Part shown: in pieces, positions 42,711 to 52,525 of the stretch
Layout of the letters: every line of letters starts with the position of its first letter
How positions within the stretch are numbered: the stretch's first letter is position 1
Source of the DNA: Bacteroidales bacterium
GTDB taxonomy: Bacteria > Bacteroidota > Bacteroidia > Bacteroidales > UBA932
NCBI GenBank assembly: GCA_012510445.1
Contig: JAAZIA010000037.1
Coordinates: 1-64,000, forward strand
Length of the DNA stretch: 64,000 bases
Direction of reading: 5' to 3'
Program-made: the position numbers and the translations under genes
The notes under the pieces: generated by a model
What the model was told of the DNA's origin: nothing
The model's database searches: none
Seen by the model: the letters and a program-made list of their open reading frames with translations, nothing else

Positions 42711-45566
42711 ATGATCTCTAAAAAACTTTTTGCGGAAATCCTTCCCCGGAATTGCATAAAAACAGACTACTTGCATCGTTTTGCCTGGGGGACAGATGCC
42801 AGTTTTTACAGAAAAGTTCCCCAAATGGTTCTTTTTCCCAATTCCGAGGCCCAGGTAGCAAAAATCCTAAATGTCTGTAACAAAAAGGGAATAGCCGTCA
42901 CCTTCCGAGCTGCCGGCACAAGTCTGTCCGGTCAAAGCCTTTCCGACAGCGTATTATTGGTGGCAGCTCACGGTTGGGAACAGTATAGGATCCACGGAAA
43001 TGGAGAAAGCATATCTCTGCAACCGGGAATTGTGGGAGGCAGAGTAAATGAAATCCTAAAACCGTTAGGTAGAAAATTTTCTCCCGATCCGGCTTCGGTC
43101 TCTTCTGCCATGGTAGGCGGCATTGTGGCCAATAACGCTTCCGGAATGAATTGCGGAACCCATGCCAACAGCCATCGTATAATACGTTCTGTAAGGGTGG
43201 TTTTGGCAGACGGAACGGTACTGGATACAGGAAATAAAAAATCAAGAGACACCTTCTGTCGTACCCATCCGGAATTCCTCATGGGGCTTCTACGCATACG
43301 TGACCATGTGCTAAGTCAGCCAAAATTAACGGAACACATCAAGTACAAATACAGCATAAAGAACGTAACGGGACTTAACCTGTTGCCGCTTGTTGAATTT
43401 GAAGATCCGTTTGATATCATGGCTCACCTGATGGCCGGTTCCGAGGGTACACTGGCCTTCCTGTCTGAAGTCACTGTAAACACAGAACCTATACAGACCC
43501 ATAGGGCCAGTTCCATGGTATATTTCGCTCATGCAGAAGAAGCTTGCCGAGCCGTACAAGCCCTTAGAAAATTACCGGTCATTGGCGTAGAATTGTTAGA
43601 CAGAAAATCGCTCCGCTCTGTAGAAAATAAGGAAGGTATTCCCCACTTTGTAAAGAACCTACCGCCGCAAGCGACGGCTCTACTTATAGAAACGGCAGCA
43701 GAAGACAGCATATCGCTGATAAAAAACACAGCTACTATTAAAGCAGGCCTTGGACATTTTGACACGTTGCAACCGATAGTTTTCACAGATAAGGAAAGCG
43801 AGTATTCCGTTTTATGGGACATTCGATCAGGTATTTTCCCCTCTGTGGGAGCCACACGGCCTTTAGGAACTACTTCCATGATAGAAGACGTGGCGTTCCA
43901 TCCGGAAGACCTGCACAAAGCCGTTCCCGAATTGCAAAGAATCATTGAGGAACACGGATATCACGACGGAGCCATTTACGGCCATGCTCTGGAAGGAAAT
44001 TTTCATTTTATTCTTAATCAGGCCTTTGACACTCAAAAAGAAGTAGAGCGTTACAAACGTTTTATGGACCGGGTAGCAGAGTTGGTAGTTGATAAGTATA
44101 ACGGTTCCCTTAAAGCAGAACACGGAACGGGAATCAATATGGCGCCTTTTGTAGAAAGGGAATGGGGCCCGGAAGCTTTTGAAGTCATGAAACAGCTCAA
44201 GCTCCTTTTTGATTACAAGACCATTCTCAATCCCGGTGTAATTTTTAACGAAGATCCGCTTTGCCATATAAAAAACTTTAAACCCATGCCCACGGTGCAC
44301 CCGTTGGTTGATAAATGCATTGAATGCGGATTTTGTGAAATCAATTGCCTCACTTGGGGAAAAACGCTCAGTTCCCGGCAGCGGATTGCCGTACAAAGAG
44401 AGATCACACGGCTGAAGGAAAGCAAAAAAGAAAGCACATTACTTAAAAAGCTAACAAAGAGTTATTTTTATCCGGGCAGGGCCACATGCGCTGTTGACGG
44501 CCTGTGCGCCACTTCTTGCCCCATGGAAATCAATACGGGAGATTTAACCTTGTACTTAAGAGAACAGGCACATCCAAAGGGCTCGGTAGATGAACTGGCC
44601 GGCTGGCTGGCTGCCGATCACTTCCAAGGATTGAAGAACATCATGCGTATAGTTCTGCGTATGGCCGGTACAGCACATGCTGTTTTGGGCTCATTTATTA
44701 TGGTACGACTCACCCGCTTGGCACACCGGATGGGATTTCCTCTCTGGACTCCGGCCATGCCTACTGCACACCGTCTCAAACCTGTTTTGGAACAAGCCCG
44801 GCCGGCCGGGCATCCCCATACGGTTGTTTATTTTCCCTCATGCATTAACCAGAGCATGGGGGTAGCTAGAGGAGTTACCGATAACACGCCTCTTACAGAA
44901 AAGATGGTAGGTCTGCTTCGTAAAGCAGGTTACCGTGTGATTTTCCCCGACAATGTAGATTCTCTTTGTTGTGGTACCATATGGGAAAGCAAAGGCATGC
45001 CACATTTGGCAGACCAAAAAACGGAAGAACTGAGTGGAGCTTTATGGATAGCCAGCCGTGGTGGAAAATACCCTGTCTTGTGTGACCAGAGTCCTTGTCT
45101 GTTTCGCATGCGTGAAAAAATTTCTAATTTACAATTGTACGAGCCGGTAGAGTTTATTGAGAAATTTTTGGTGCCTCGCCTTGATTTTCACCCCACAGAC
45201 CAACCTGTTGCCTTGCATGTAACGTGTACCTCCCGTAAAATGCACCTGGATCAAGACATGTTGCGTCTTGCCCAAAGGTGCTCAACCCGTGTTATAGTCC
45301 CCTACGAAGTAGGCTGTTGCGGATTTGCCGGAGACAAAGGATTTACCAGACCGGAAATCAACGCTTACGCCCTACGTAAACTCAAACCGCAACTGGAAGC
45401 GGCAGGCGTACAAAAGGGATATTCCAACAGCCGTACCTGCGAAATAGGACTAACCACCCACGGCGGTGTTCCCTACATGTCGCTTGTGTACCTTGTGGAT
45501 TCTTGTACCACACCCAAACAGTCCCAAATAAAATCAACTGATTCACTTGATCTGTTTTTGTCATGA
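42711..45566 (+). CDS. FAD-linked oxidase/4Fe-4S fusion (D-lactate/glycolate dehydrogenase-like)
   Basis: A 951-residue fusion of GlcD-like and GlpC/GlcF-like modules. FAD-binding domain about 35-265 (VTFRAAGTSLSGQSLSD, MVGGIVANNASGMNCG), FAD-oxidase C-terminal domain to about 515 (LKAEHGTGINMAPF). Ferredoxin clusters are CIECGFCEINC near 535 and CAVDGLCATSCP near 594. Two CCG-type domains have SLCCGT and GCCGFAG. It probably oxidises a 2-hydroxyacid and passes electrons to the quinone pool at the membrane. The exact substrate is not determined. Confidence 0.9.
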   Translation: MISKKLFAEILPRNCIKTDYLHRFAWGTDASFYRKVPQMVLFPNSEAQVAKILNVCNKKGIAVTFRAAGTSLSGQSLSDSVLLVAAHGWEQYRIHGNGESISLQPGIVGGRVNEILKPLGRKFSPDPASVSSAMVGGIVANNASGMNCGTHANSHRIIRSVRVVLADGTVLDTGNKKSRDTFCRTHPEFLMGLLRIRDHVLSQPKLTEHIKYKYSIKNVTGLNLLPLVEFEDPFDIMAHLMAGSEGTLAFLSEVTVNTEPIQTHRASSMVYFAHAEEACRAVQALRKLPVIGVELLDRKSLRSVENKEGIPHFVKNLPPQATALLIETAAEDSISLIKNTATIKAGLGHFDTLQPIVFTDKESEYSVLWDIRSGIFPSVGATRPLGTTSMIEDVAFHPEDLHKAVPELQRIIEEHGYHDGAIYGHALEGNFHFILNQAFDTQKEVERYKRFMDRVAELVVDKYNGSLKAEHGTGINMAPFVEREWGPEAFEVMKQLKLLFDYKTILNPGVIFNEDPLCHIKNFKPMPTVHPLVDKCIECGFCEINCLTWGKTLSSRQRIAVQREITRLKESKKESTLLKKLTKSYFYPGRATCAVDGLCATSCPMEINTGDLTLYLREQAHPKGSVDELAGWLAADHFQGLKNIMRIVLRMAGTAHAVLGSFIMVRLTRLAHRMGFPLWTPAMPTAHRLKPVLEQARPAGHPHTVVYFPSCINQSMGVARGVTDNTPLTEKMVGLLRKAGYRVIFPDNVDSLCCGTIWESKGMPHLADQKTEELSGALWIASRGGKYPVLCDQSPCLFRMREKISNLQLYEPVEFIEKFLVPRLDFHPTDQPVALHVTCTSRKMHLDQDMLRLAQRCSTRVIVPYEVGCCGFAGDKGFTRPEINAYALRKLKPQLEAAGVQKGYSNSRTCEIGLTTHGGVPYMSLVYLVDSCTTPKQSQIKSTDSLDLFLS

Positions 45567-47443
45567 AAACTCGTACTTTCTTTATCCTTATTGTATGCAG
45601 CCTCTTATGGGGATGCACTGCAACACAAGATACCTGCTTTGCAATCATTGCAGACACTCATTTGAACAGTAGCCGGCCGAGTTCGGTAGCCGAGCTTACA
45701 GACATCATCCGTGATATCAATGCACAAAAGAACATAGACTTTGTTATTTTGGCAGGAGATATTACAGAGTTTGGAAGCGACCAGGAAATTGAAATAGCGG
45801 CTCGCGTACTTAATCTATTTACGAAGCCTTGGTATATCTTATCGGGCAACCACGATTCCAAATGGTCGGAAAGCGGTTGTAATACGTTTTTAGAAACTTT
45901 TGGATATGAACAGTTTTCTTTTACTCACAATAACATCACCTTCATTGGAACCAATTCCGGTCCCAATATGCGTATGGCTCCGGCCCTTATCCCCCGTGAA
46001 AGCATGGTATGGCTGGACAGCGTGTTGCAAACCCTTCCCAAAAAAAGACCTGTTGTTTTTATAAACCATTATCCACTCACAGAAGATATGAGCAATTACC
46101 GAAGGGTACTTGATCTGCTGGGAACTATAAACATCCAATTGGCCATTTGTGGTCATTACCATATTAATGAGGCTTTTTCTGCAGACGGGATTCCTTCTGT
46201 TAAGTGCCGGACCTCACAAGCGCGTGGATTTGAAGGCCCCGGTTACAACTTGGTCAACATCCGCAATAAGAAAATAAGTTTTAAAGAAAGGATTGTTCTG
46301 CCAGATCCCGATTCTTCTTTTACACATCCGGCTTGGTATGAAACCTCTTTTACAAAAAAACCGGCAGTCATCACCCATCAAGACAAACAGCCGCAAAAAT
46401 ACGGAGAAGCCCTCTCTCACCCCAATCTAGAAATTATTTGGACTATTTTGGATGATAGTGACATTGGTTCTGCAGCCGTAGCAGATACTGCTCGGGGAAT
46501 GGTCGTATTTGCCAACACCAAAGGTGCTGTTAAGGCAGTAAACCTAGAGGATGGCTCTTTACTATGGACCACGCATACAGGAGGGAAAGTTTACTCCACT
46601 CCGGCCATTTCAAACGATAAAGTGTACTTAGGTTCTACCAACAAAAACGTCTATTGCTTAGACTTGGTAAACGGAGATATCCTATGGACTTACCCCACAA
46701 GAAAGTCCATAGTTGCCTCCCCCGCTGTGTTGGGCAACAAAGTATATATAGGAGGTTCCGACAGTACATTCCGAGCCCTGGATGCTACCCGTGGCAACTT
46801 GCTTTGGGAATACACAAAAATCAACGGGTTTATGGAATCCAGGCCCTACGCAGACGATACACAAGTGGTAACAGGTTCCTGGGGCAATGAGCTGTACTCT
46901 TTTCACCCTCACACGGGACGCTTGCAATGGATATGGAACAACAAGCACCGCGGACGCATGTACTCCCCGGCCGCTACCTGGCCCGTCAAAGCAGAAGGCA
47001 AAATTTTTATTACTACACCGGAACGTAAGTGTTACGCACTTGATGCACGTACGGGGCATACTCTTTGGGAAGCAGAAGGTGGTAGAGAAAGCATTGGCTT
47101 GTCGGCAGACAAACAACAAGTATATGTAAAAACCATGTTCGATTCGCTCTTTGCGTTTAGCACCTCGGAACGGGAAGCCGTCTCTAGATGGCGTGTTGCC
47201 GGTAGTTTTGACTACGAAATAGGGCCTTCGCCCATTACCGTACAGGACGGGATGGTATTTGTTCCTACCTCACAAGGTTCTCTGTTTGCTTACCAAGAAG
47301 AAGACGGTATTCCCGTATGGAATGTACGTTTATCAGACGGATTGGTAAACTATGCACAGCCGGTAGGCAATTCTCGTTTGTTGGTATCTACTATGGACGG
47401 GTATGTGTACTTGATTTCATACAAAACCGGCGAGCTTCTATAA
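45563..47443 (+). CDS. Lipoprotein: metallophosphoesterase fused to PQQ-like beta-propeller
   Basis: A 626-residue protein with lipobox LLWGC (Cys18). The calcineurin-like phosphoesterase domain (about 24-235) has all metal motifs: ADTH, LAGDITE, SGNHD, INHYP and CGHYH. Residues about 285-626 form a PQQ/BamB-like propeller with repeats such as KAVNLEDGSLLWTT, YCLDLVNGDILWTYP, RALDATRGNLLWEY and YALDARTGHTLWEA. The propeller probably binds a partner; no PQQ enzyme activity is implied. It overlaps the oxidoreductase by four bases and, at its 3' end, purL by 53 bases on the other strand. Confidence 0.88.
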   Translation: MKTRTFFILIVCSLLWGCTATQDTCFAIIADTHLNSSRPSSVAELTDIIRDINAQKNIDFVILAGDITEFGSDQEIEIAARVLNLFTKPWYILSGNHDSKWSESGCNTFLETFGYEQFSFTHNNITFIGTNSGPNMRMAPALIPRESMVWLDSVLQTLPKKRPVVFINHYPLTEDMSNYRRVLDLLGTINIQLAICGHYHINEAFSADGIPSVKCRTSQARGFEGPGYNLVNIRNKKISFKERIVLPDPDSSFTHPAWYETSFTKKPAVITHQDKQPQKYGEALSHPNLEIIWTILDDSDIGSAAVADTARGMVVFANTKGAVKAVNLEDGSLLWTTHTGGKVYSTPAISNDKVYLGSTNKNVYCLDLVNGDILWTYPTRKSIVASPAVLGNKVYIGGSDSTFRALDATRGNLLWEYTKINGFMESRPYADDTQVVTGSWGNELYSFHPHTGRLQWIWNNKHRGRMYSPAATWPVKAEGKIFITTPERKCYALDARTGHTLWEAEGGRESIGLSADKQQVYVKTMFDSLFAFSTSEREAVSRWRVAGSFDYEIGPSPITVQDGMVFVPTSQGSLFAYQEEDGIPVWNVRLSDGLVNYAQPVGNSRLLVSTMDGYVYLISYKTGELL

Positions 47444-50400
47444 ATATAGAAAGCCAAGGCGAGATTTCATCTGCCATGCGATCCCGGGGATAATAAGCCC
47501 AATTCCATGGATACAAGCTGCGTTCCGGATGAGGCATCATGGCCAGGTGACGTCCGCATGTACTCGTAACGGCAGCTACCTGCCCCGGTGACCCGTTGGG
47601 ATTTGCCGGATATACATCGTATGCATACCGCATGGCAACCGCATAACCGGCCTCGGCCCCCGGTACGTCGTTCTCTGATCCGGGAAACGAGAATTTACCT
47701 TCCCCGTGGGCTATCCACGTCCCTAGCCTACTCCCTTGTAGGCCTTGTAGGAAAACAGAAGGACTTGAATCAACGGTAACATTTACAAAACTACATTCGA
47801 ATTTCCCGGAATCGTTTACCAACATACGTGGTGATTTTTCCGGCACCAAAGACGTTACTGCTCCCAATTGCATCATAAGTTGGCATCCGTTACATACCCC
47901 CAAGCTTAACGTATCTTCCCTTGCAAAGAACTTCTCCAGTGCTTCTTTTGCCTTGGGATTGTACAGAAGTGCCGCCGCCCAACCTTTGGCAGAACCCAGT
48001 ACATCTGCATGGGCAGAACCTCCTGCAAATACAATCAGTTGTACGTCTTCTAAGGTTTCTGCACCGGAGATCAGGTCCGAGGTATGTACGTCCTTTACCC
48101 TAAACCCGGCCAAATGGAGCATCCAGGCCATTTCTCTTTCGCTTTGCGACCCTTTTTCACGGATAACGGCCGCTATCGGCTGAAAGCTCTCAGACGGGAA
48201 CGATTCCTCTGCTTGCAGGATTCCGTTAAACGCTTTCGGAAAGCTAAATTTCAGCGGAACGTTACCGTAGTTTTGGTACCTTTCCTGTGCTTTTTTTGCT
48301 CCGCTTTGATACGTATCCATCAAGTAAGAAGGCCTAAACCAAAGATCTCTTAATTGGTCAATATCAAACGAAAGTGTTTTGTCAACCGTGATATTTCTTT
48401 CCGTGCAAGGAACTCCCAGTCGCAAACCGGTTACGTGGTGGCGAGCCAACAACTCCAGGGCTTCCTGTTCTCTTTCCTGCCGTATTTGCAGTACCACTGC
48501 GGGATACTCAGAAAACAATGCCTCGGCTCGGCTTTCCGGCGCCATCCGTTCCAAAACACCTTCATTCAGGCAGATGCCTCCTTGTATGTTAGAAAAACAC
48601 ATTTCCAGCAAGCAGGTCAAAAGACCTCCTGCAGACACGTCGTGACCGGCCAAGACCATTCCACGCTCAATGAGTTCCTGTACTGCTGCAAAGCTTCGTT
48701 TAAAAATCTCTGCATCTGCCACATCGGGACAACAAGTGCCTACCTTACTTAAGCACTGTGCAAGGGCAGAACCGCCCAGGTTGCACTGTTGATTGGCCGT
48801 TGGTGAAAAATTCACATAGAAGAGTACAGAATCCGTTGTGGTATCCAGCACAGGCCCCACCTTACAACGGACGTCTGCCACCGGTGCTACCGTGGAAATG
48901 ATTACCGTTCCCGGAGCTTTTACTATACTTCCGTCCGGGTATTTTTGCGTCATTGATAAAGAGTCTTTCCCGGTAGGAATATTGATTCCCAACGCACAGG
49001 CAAAATCAGAGGCGGCTTTTACAGCCCGATACAACCGTGCATCCTCTCCTTTATTCTTACAAGGCCACATCCAGTTAGCACTTAAAGACACGCTTTCCAG
49101 TCCGCCCTCCAACACAACAAAAACCAGATTGGTAAGCGCCTCGGCAATGGCCAGGCGACTCCCTGCCGCCGGGTCAATCAAGGCTGCCACAGGCGCATGA
49201 CCCACAGAGGTGGCCACTCCTGCAAACCTTTTGGTTTCTACTCCAGCAAGTTCATTGGAGGTAGGAGCGTACGACAAAGCCATAAGTCCGTAATCGTTCA
49301 GAGGCAGCTGCAATTCTCCTGCCGTTTGCTGTCCGGCCACCCATCCCGTAACGCAGCGGTCTGCCTTGTTCGTAATCCAATCTTTGCAGGCTACCGATTT
49401 CAGCTGCATTACGCGTGCTGCATAATCCTGCAGCGTTTTTTTGTCTGAAGAATAGTGCAGTGGCTCAAATACCGGATCTTCCGTAATGTCTTCCATAACG
49501 GTAACGGGCAAAGAACCAAACATATCTTCCAAATCCAGATCAATGGGGGTTTCTCCTGTCAAGCGGTTACTAAAGACTAGCCGCTTATCTCCTGTAACAC
49601 AGCCCAATACATGCATGGGCGCTGTTTCTCTTTCTGCTGTACGCCGCAACAGGGGCAGATCCTTTTCATGCACCACCAATCCCATGCGTTCCTGAGATTC
49701 GTTGCCAATAATTTCTTTAGCACTTAGCGTAGGATCACCAACTGGGAATTTTTCAAGGTCAAACCTGCCTCCCGTTTCTTCTACCAGTTCCGACAAACAA
49801 TTCAAATGCCCTCCGGCCCCATGGTCATGTATGGATATAATGGGATTTTCCGAACTTTCGGCCAGGGCGCGCACCGTATTGTACACCCTTTTTTGCATTT
49901 CCGGATTGGAGCGTTGTACGGCATTCAGCTCCATAGAATGGTCCATAGCTTCTGTTACTACAGAAGAGCCGGCCCCTCCTCCCATGCCAATACGGTAATT
50001 GTCTCCACCCAGAAGCACTACCTTATCTCCTGCCCTGGGCTGTCCTTTCTGTGCATTTTCCATACGGGCAAAACCAATACCTCCGGCTTGCATAATTACC
50101 TTATCGTAGCCAAAACGGTGTTTGCCCTCAAAGTGTTCAAAACAAAGGAGCGAACCGCCAATAAGCGGATGTCCAAACTTATTTCCGTATTCGGCCGCCC
50201 CATCAGAGGCCTTGGTAAGGATGTCTTCCGGTGTATGGTAGAGCCACAGCCGGGATTCCGGCCGGTCCTGTTTGTTATGCCTTGGGTAAGAAGTCATGTA
50301 TACTGCCGTGCCGGCTATTGGGAAAGAACCCTTTCCTCCGGCCATGCGGTCGCGTATCTCGCCTCCGGCACCCGTTGCAGCTCCGTTGAAAGGCTCTACG

Positions 50401-51167
50401 GTGGTTGGGAAATTATGGGTTTCTGCTTTCAAGCTTAGCACTGTATCAACGGTACTTAATTTAAAAAAAGAAGGTCTGTCCGGAAATTCAGGAACAAAAA
50501 GCGGAAGTTTTTTAGGTCCCCTTACAAAAGCACAGTTGTCTTTGTAGGCAGAAACAATGCGGTTGGGATTTACCGCCGCTGTTTTCTTTATGAGCGAAAA
50601 CAACGATTCTGATTGTTCTTCTCTGTCAATAATAAACGATCCGTTAAAGATTTTGTGACGGCAGTGCTCTGAATTCACCTGAGAAAATCCAAACACTTCT
50701 GAATCGGTAAGCAATCTGCCCAAACGCTGTGCCAATCGTTCCAAATGCTGTACCTCTTCCTTGCTGAGGGCTAAACTTTCCTGCTGGTTATATGCTTTTA
50801 TATCTGTTATGAAACGTACCGGTTTACGCTCCCTTCTCAATTTGAAAACAGGCTCTTTCAACCCTTCATAAACTTCCTGGAACATGTAATCGTACGAATC
50901 ATCCTGTGTCAATAGTAAGAATTCTTCTACACGAACAACAGTGGGTATATTCAGTCTGTGACAAATTTCTACAGCTACTGTGCTCCATGGTGTGGGCAAC
51001 TCCCTTCTGGGGCCTTTAAAACGGCTGGTAAGCAAAGGGTGATTTGCATTCACTAACTCTGCACCGTCAAACAGCCATGTGAGTAATTGTACATGTTTTT
51101 CCAATAACTGTTCTTCTGTCTGAAGTACATATACCCGGGAGCGGTTATCCAGAAAAAAGTAATTCAT
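47391..51167 (-). CDS. purL: Phosphoribosylformylglycinamidine synthase (large, fused)
   Basis: A 1258-residue FGAM synthase, the proteobacterial-type fusion with its own glutaminase; fourth step of purine synthesis. FGAR-AT motifs: VFGFSQVNSEHCRHKIFNG, LKAETHNFPTTVEPFNGAAT, GGGAGSSV, SIHDHGAGG. The GATase has nucleophile Cys near 1091 (LGVCNGCQLM) and His/Glu in MMPHPERS near 1210. The final ten or so residues (CMKSSTHTRP) extend past the usual end, into the 53-base overlap with the convergent phosphoesterase gene. Confidence 0.96.
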   Translation of the reverse strand: MNYFFLDNRSRVYVLQTEEQLLEKHVQLLTWLFDGAELVNANHPLLTSRFKGPRRELPTPWSTVAVEICHRLNIPTVVRVEEFLLLTQDDSYDYMFQEVYEGLKEPVFKLRRERKPVRFITDIKAYNQQESLALSKEEVQHLERLAQRLGRLLTDSEVFGFSQVNSEHCRHKIFNGSFIIDREEQSESLFSLIKKTAAVNPNRIVSAYKDNCAFVRGPKKLPLFVPEFPDRPSFFKLSTVDTVLSLKAETHNFPTTVEPFNGAATGAGGEIRDRMAGGKGSFPIAGTAVYMTSYPRHNKQDRPESRLWLYHTPEDILTKASDGAAEYGNKFGHPLIGGSLLCFEHFEGKHRFGYDKVIMQAGGIGFARMENAQKGQPRAGDKVVLLGGDNYRIGMGGGAGSSVVTEAMDHSMELNAVQRSNPEMQKRVYNTVRALAESSENPIISIHDHGAGGHLNCLSELVEETGGRFDLEKFPVGDPTLSAKEIIGNESQERMGLVVHEKDLPLLRRTAERETAPMHVLGCVTGDKRLVFSNRLTGETPIDLDLEDMFGSLPVTVMEDITEDPVFEPLHYSSDKKTLQDYAARVMQLKSVACKDWITNKADRCVTGWVAGQQTAGELQLPLNDYGLMALSYAPTSNELAGVETKRFAGVATSVGHAPVAALIDPAAGSRLAIAEALTNLVFVVLEGGLESVSLSANWMWPCKNKGEDARLYRAVKAASDFACALGINIPTGKDSLSMTQKYPDGSIVKAPGTVIISTVAPVADVRCKVGPVLDTTTDSVLFYVNFSPTANQQCNLGGSALAQCLSKVGTCCPDVADAEIFKRSFAAVQELIERGMVLAGHDVSAGGLLTCLLEMCFSNIQGGICLNEGVLERMAPESRAEALFSEYPAVVLQIRQEREQEALELLARHHVTGLRLGVPCTERNITVDKTLSFDIDQLRDLWFRPSYLMDTYQSGAKKAQERYQNYGNVPLKFSFPKAFNGILQAEESFPSESFQPIAAVIREKGSQSEREMAWMLHLAGFRVKDVHTSDLISGAETLEDVQLIVFAGGSAHADVLGSAKGWAAALLYNPKAKEALEKFFAREDTLSLGVCNGCQLMMQLGAVTSLVPEKSPRMLVNDSGKFECSFVNVTVDSSPSVFLQGLQGSRLGTWIAHGEGKFSFPGSENDVPGAEAGYAVAMRYAYDVYPANPNGSPGQVAAVTSTCGRHLAMMPHPERSLYPWNWAYYPRDRMADEISPWLSIFIEARRFCMKSSTHTRP

Positions 51168-51191
51168 ATATTAAGTTTATTTTCGCTTACT

Positions 51192-51953
51192 CTATTTTTG
51201 CTGCATTTGAATATAGAAGTATATTTTAGCGGCTTTGTTCAATGTGTCAACGGCATCAAAAACGTCTAAAATGTCCGTTCCCGTTGCCAAAATTCCATGG
51301 TGTTCCCATAGCATAAAACTGTACCGGGTAAGGTCCTTTATGCTGGCTTTTGCCAGCTCTATAGAACCTGGTGCTTGGTAAGGAATCCAGCAGACCCCAT
51401 CGGGAATACACATAGTAACCTCGGGGTGCATCCGGTACAACGTTTCTGTAACGGCTTTCGAACTTTGCAATGCTTTTATATGAGATAAAGCTATTAATTC
51501 TGTGGGATGCGTATGGAAAACGAGCCTTCTTCCCGAAGATACCGGCAGGTTGTTTGACAGGGCTTCTTTTGCAAACACCCGATGCATAAGTAAATGCGAG
51601 GGCAATTCCATAGTGGGCGGCAGGTCTTTATCTGCCAGCGTTTCAATAGAACTTCCCTCCTCTGTTACCCTAACTACAATACCCTGATCCATGGGGTTGC
51701 GAGCAATATCTCTCATACGTGAGCCTGCCGCTGTAACGTAATAATACTGATTGTCAAGTTCAGGAACTACGTGCTGTAAAGGTGTTTTTGAGATTACAGG
51801 CAGGTTCCTATTTTCTTTTCCAACAAGTTCCGTAATGTTAACGCTTATGTTTCCCGCATTTCTCTCTGCCCATCCTTTTTCCCACATATATTCCGCTACC
51901 TGAGCAATGTCATTAATCTGCATTTGTAAGGGACCGTTGTATTTTAACGCCAT
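51192..51953 (-). CDS. rhaD: Rhamnulose-1-phosphate aldolase (class II)
   Basis: A 253-residue zinc class II aldolase that splits rhamnulose-1-phosphate into DHAP and lactaldehyde. Zinc ligands in FHTHPTELIALSH and LWEHHGILATG; ERNAGNISVN and TMELPSHLLMHR are RhaD-like. The other rhamnose genes (rhaA, rhaB) are not in the window. It begins four bases after the kinase stop and ends 24 bases before purL. Confidence 0.85.
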   Translation of the reverse strand: MALKYNGPLQMQINDIAQVAEYMWEKGWAERNAGNISVNITELVGKENRNLPVISKTPLQHVVPELDNQYYYVTAAGSRMRDIARNPMDQGIVVRVTEEGSSIETLADKDLPPTMELPSHLLMHRVFAKEALSNNLPVSSGRRLVFHTHPTELIALSHIKALQSSKAVTETLYRMHPEVTMCIPDGVCWIPYQAPGSIELAKASIKDLTRYSFMLWEHHGILATGTDILDVFDAVDTLNKAAKIYFYIQMQQK

Positions 51954-51957
51954 GTTT

Positions 51958-52497
51958 TTATTTTTTTACTAGTAAACTGATTTTCATGATGACCAAGTCC
52001 AGGGTCCTGTGACTGTATGTTTCAAACGGAATCTTATTTCCCACCAGTATATCTATGATTTTTTCGTCCAATTCTAAAGATTGTTTCAAATTATGGATTC
52101 TTCCTTCCTGTTCAAAATAAGAGGTCCTCTGAATAAACAGATTAAAATTGTTGAAACTTAGAAAATTCTCTACGATTTCTTTGTGAAACGCCGGGGAAAT
52201 ATTAACACCAAAAACAAGGCTGTTTAACAGCGTAGCATCTGTTACTACCACATCTACTTTCCCTATTAACCTTTTGACCCGGTGCGTTTGCACCTCAAAA
52301 ATATGGCGTTGGTTAGGCTCACTGCCGTCCAGAATAGTAAGTTTCTGATCCCATACTAATTCCTTGGCATACTCAGATACATATTCTGTAATGATGTGCT
52401 GTTTTTTTAATTTGCTGGCAATTTCCCATGCACAAGTAGTCTTACCCGATGCCGGGCCTCCAAAAAGGTTGACTATCAATGTGTCTTTGGATGGCAT
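51958..52497 (-). CDS. P-loop ATP-binding protein (AAA/NadR-kinase-like)
   Basis: A 179-residue protein from the ATG at 52497. A GTG at 52518 overlaps the predicted -7 box and is disfavoured. Walker A FGGPASGKTT near 13; VDVVVTDATLL near 80 as a Walker B-like strand; basic FIQRTSYFEQEGR lid-like region. It resembles small ATPases found in phages and bacterial genomes; the substrate is unknown. It is tightly linked to rhaD. Confidence 0.7.
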   Translation of the reverse strand: MPSKDTLIVNLFGGPASGKTTCAWEIASKLKKQHIITEYVSEYAKELVWDQKLTILDGSEPNQRHIFEVQTHRVKRLIGKVDVVVTDATLLNSLVFGVNISPAFHKEIVENFLSFNNFNLFIQRTSYFEQEGRIHNLKQSLELDEKIIDILVGNKIPFETYSHRTLDLVIMKISLLVKK

Positions 52498-52517
52498 ACT
52501 ATGTGTTTTGGAAACCA

Positions 52518-52525
52518 CAAATATA
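52518..52525 (-). promoter_or_regulatory. -7 box of the kinase-rhaD-purL unit
   Basis: TATATTTG on the minus strand, perfect TAnnTTTG, 20 bases before the ATG at 52497 and just after the GH92-like stop. The -33 box is not evident. Confidence 0.5.
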
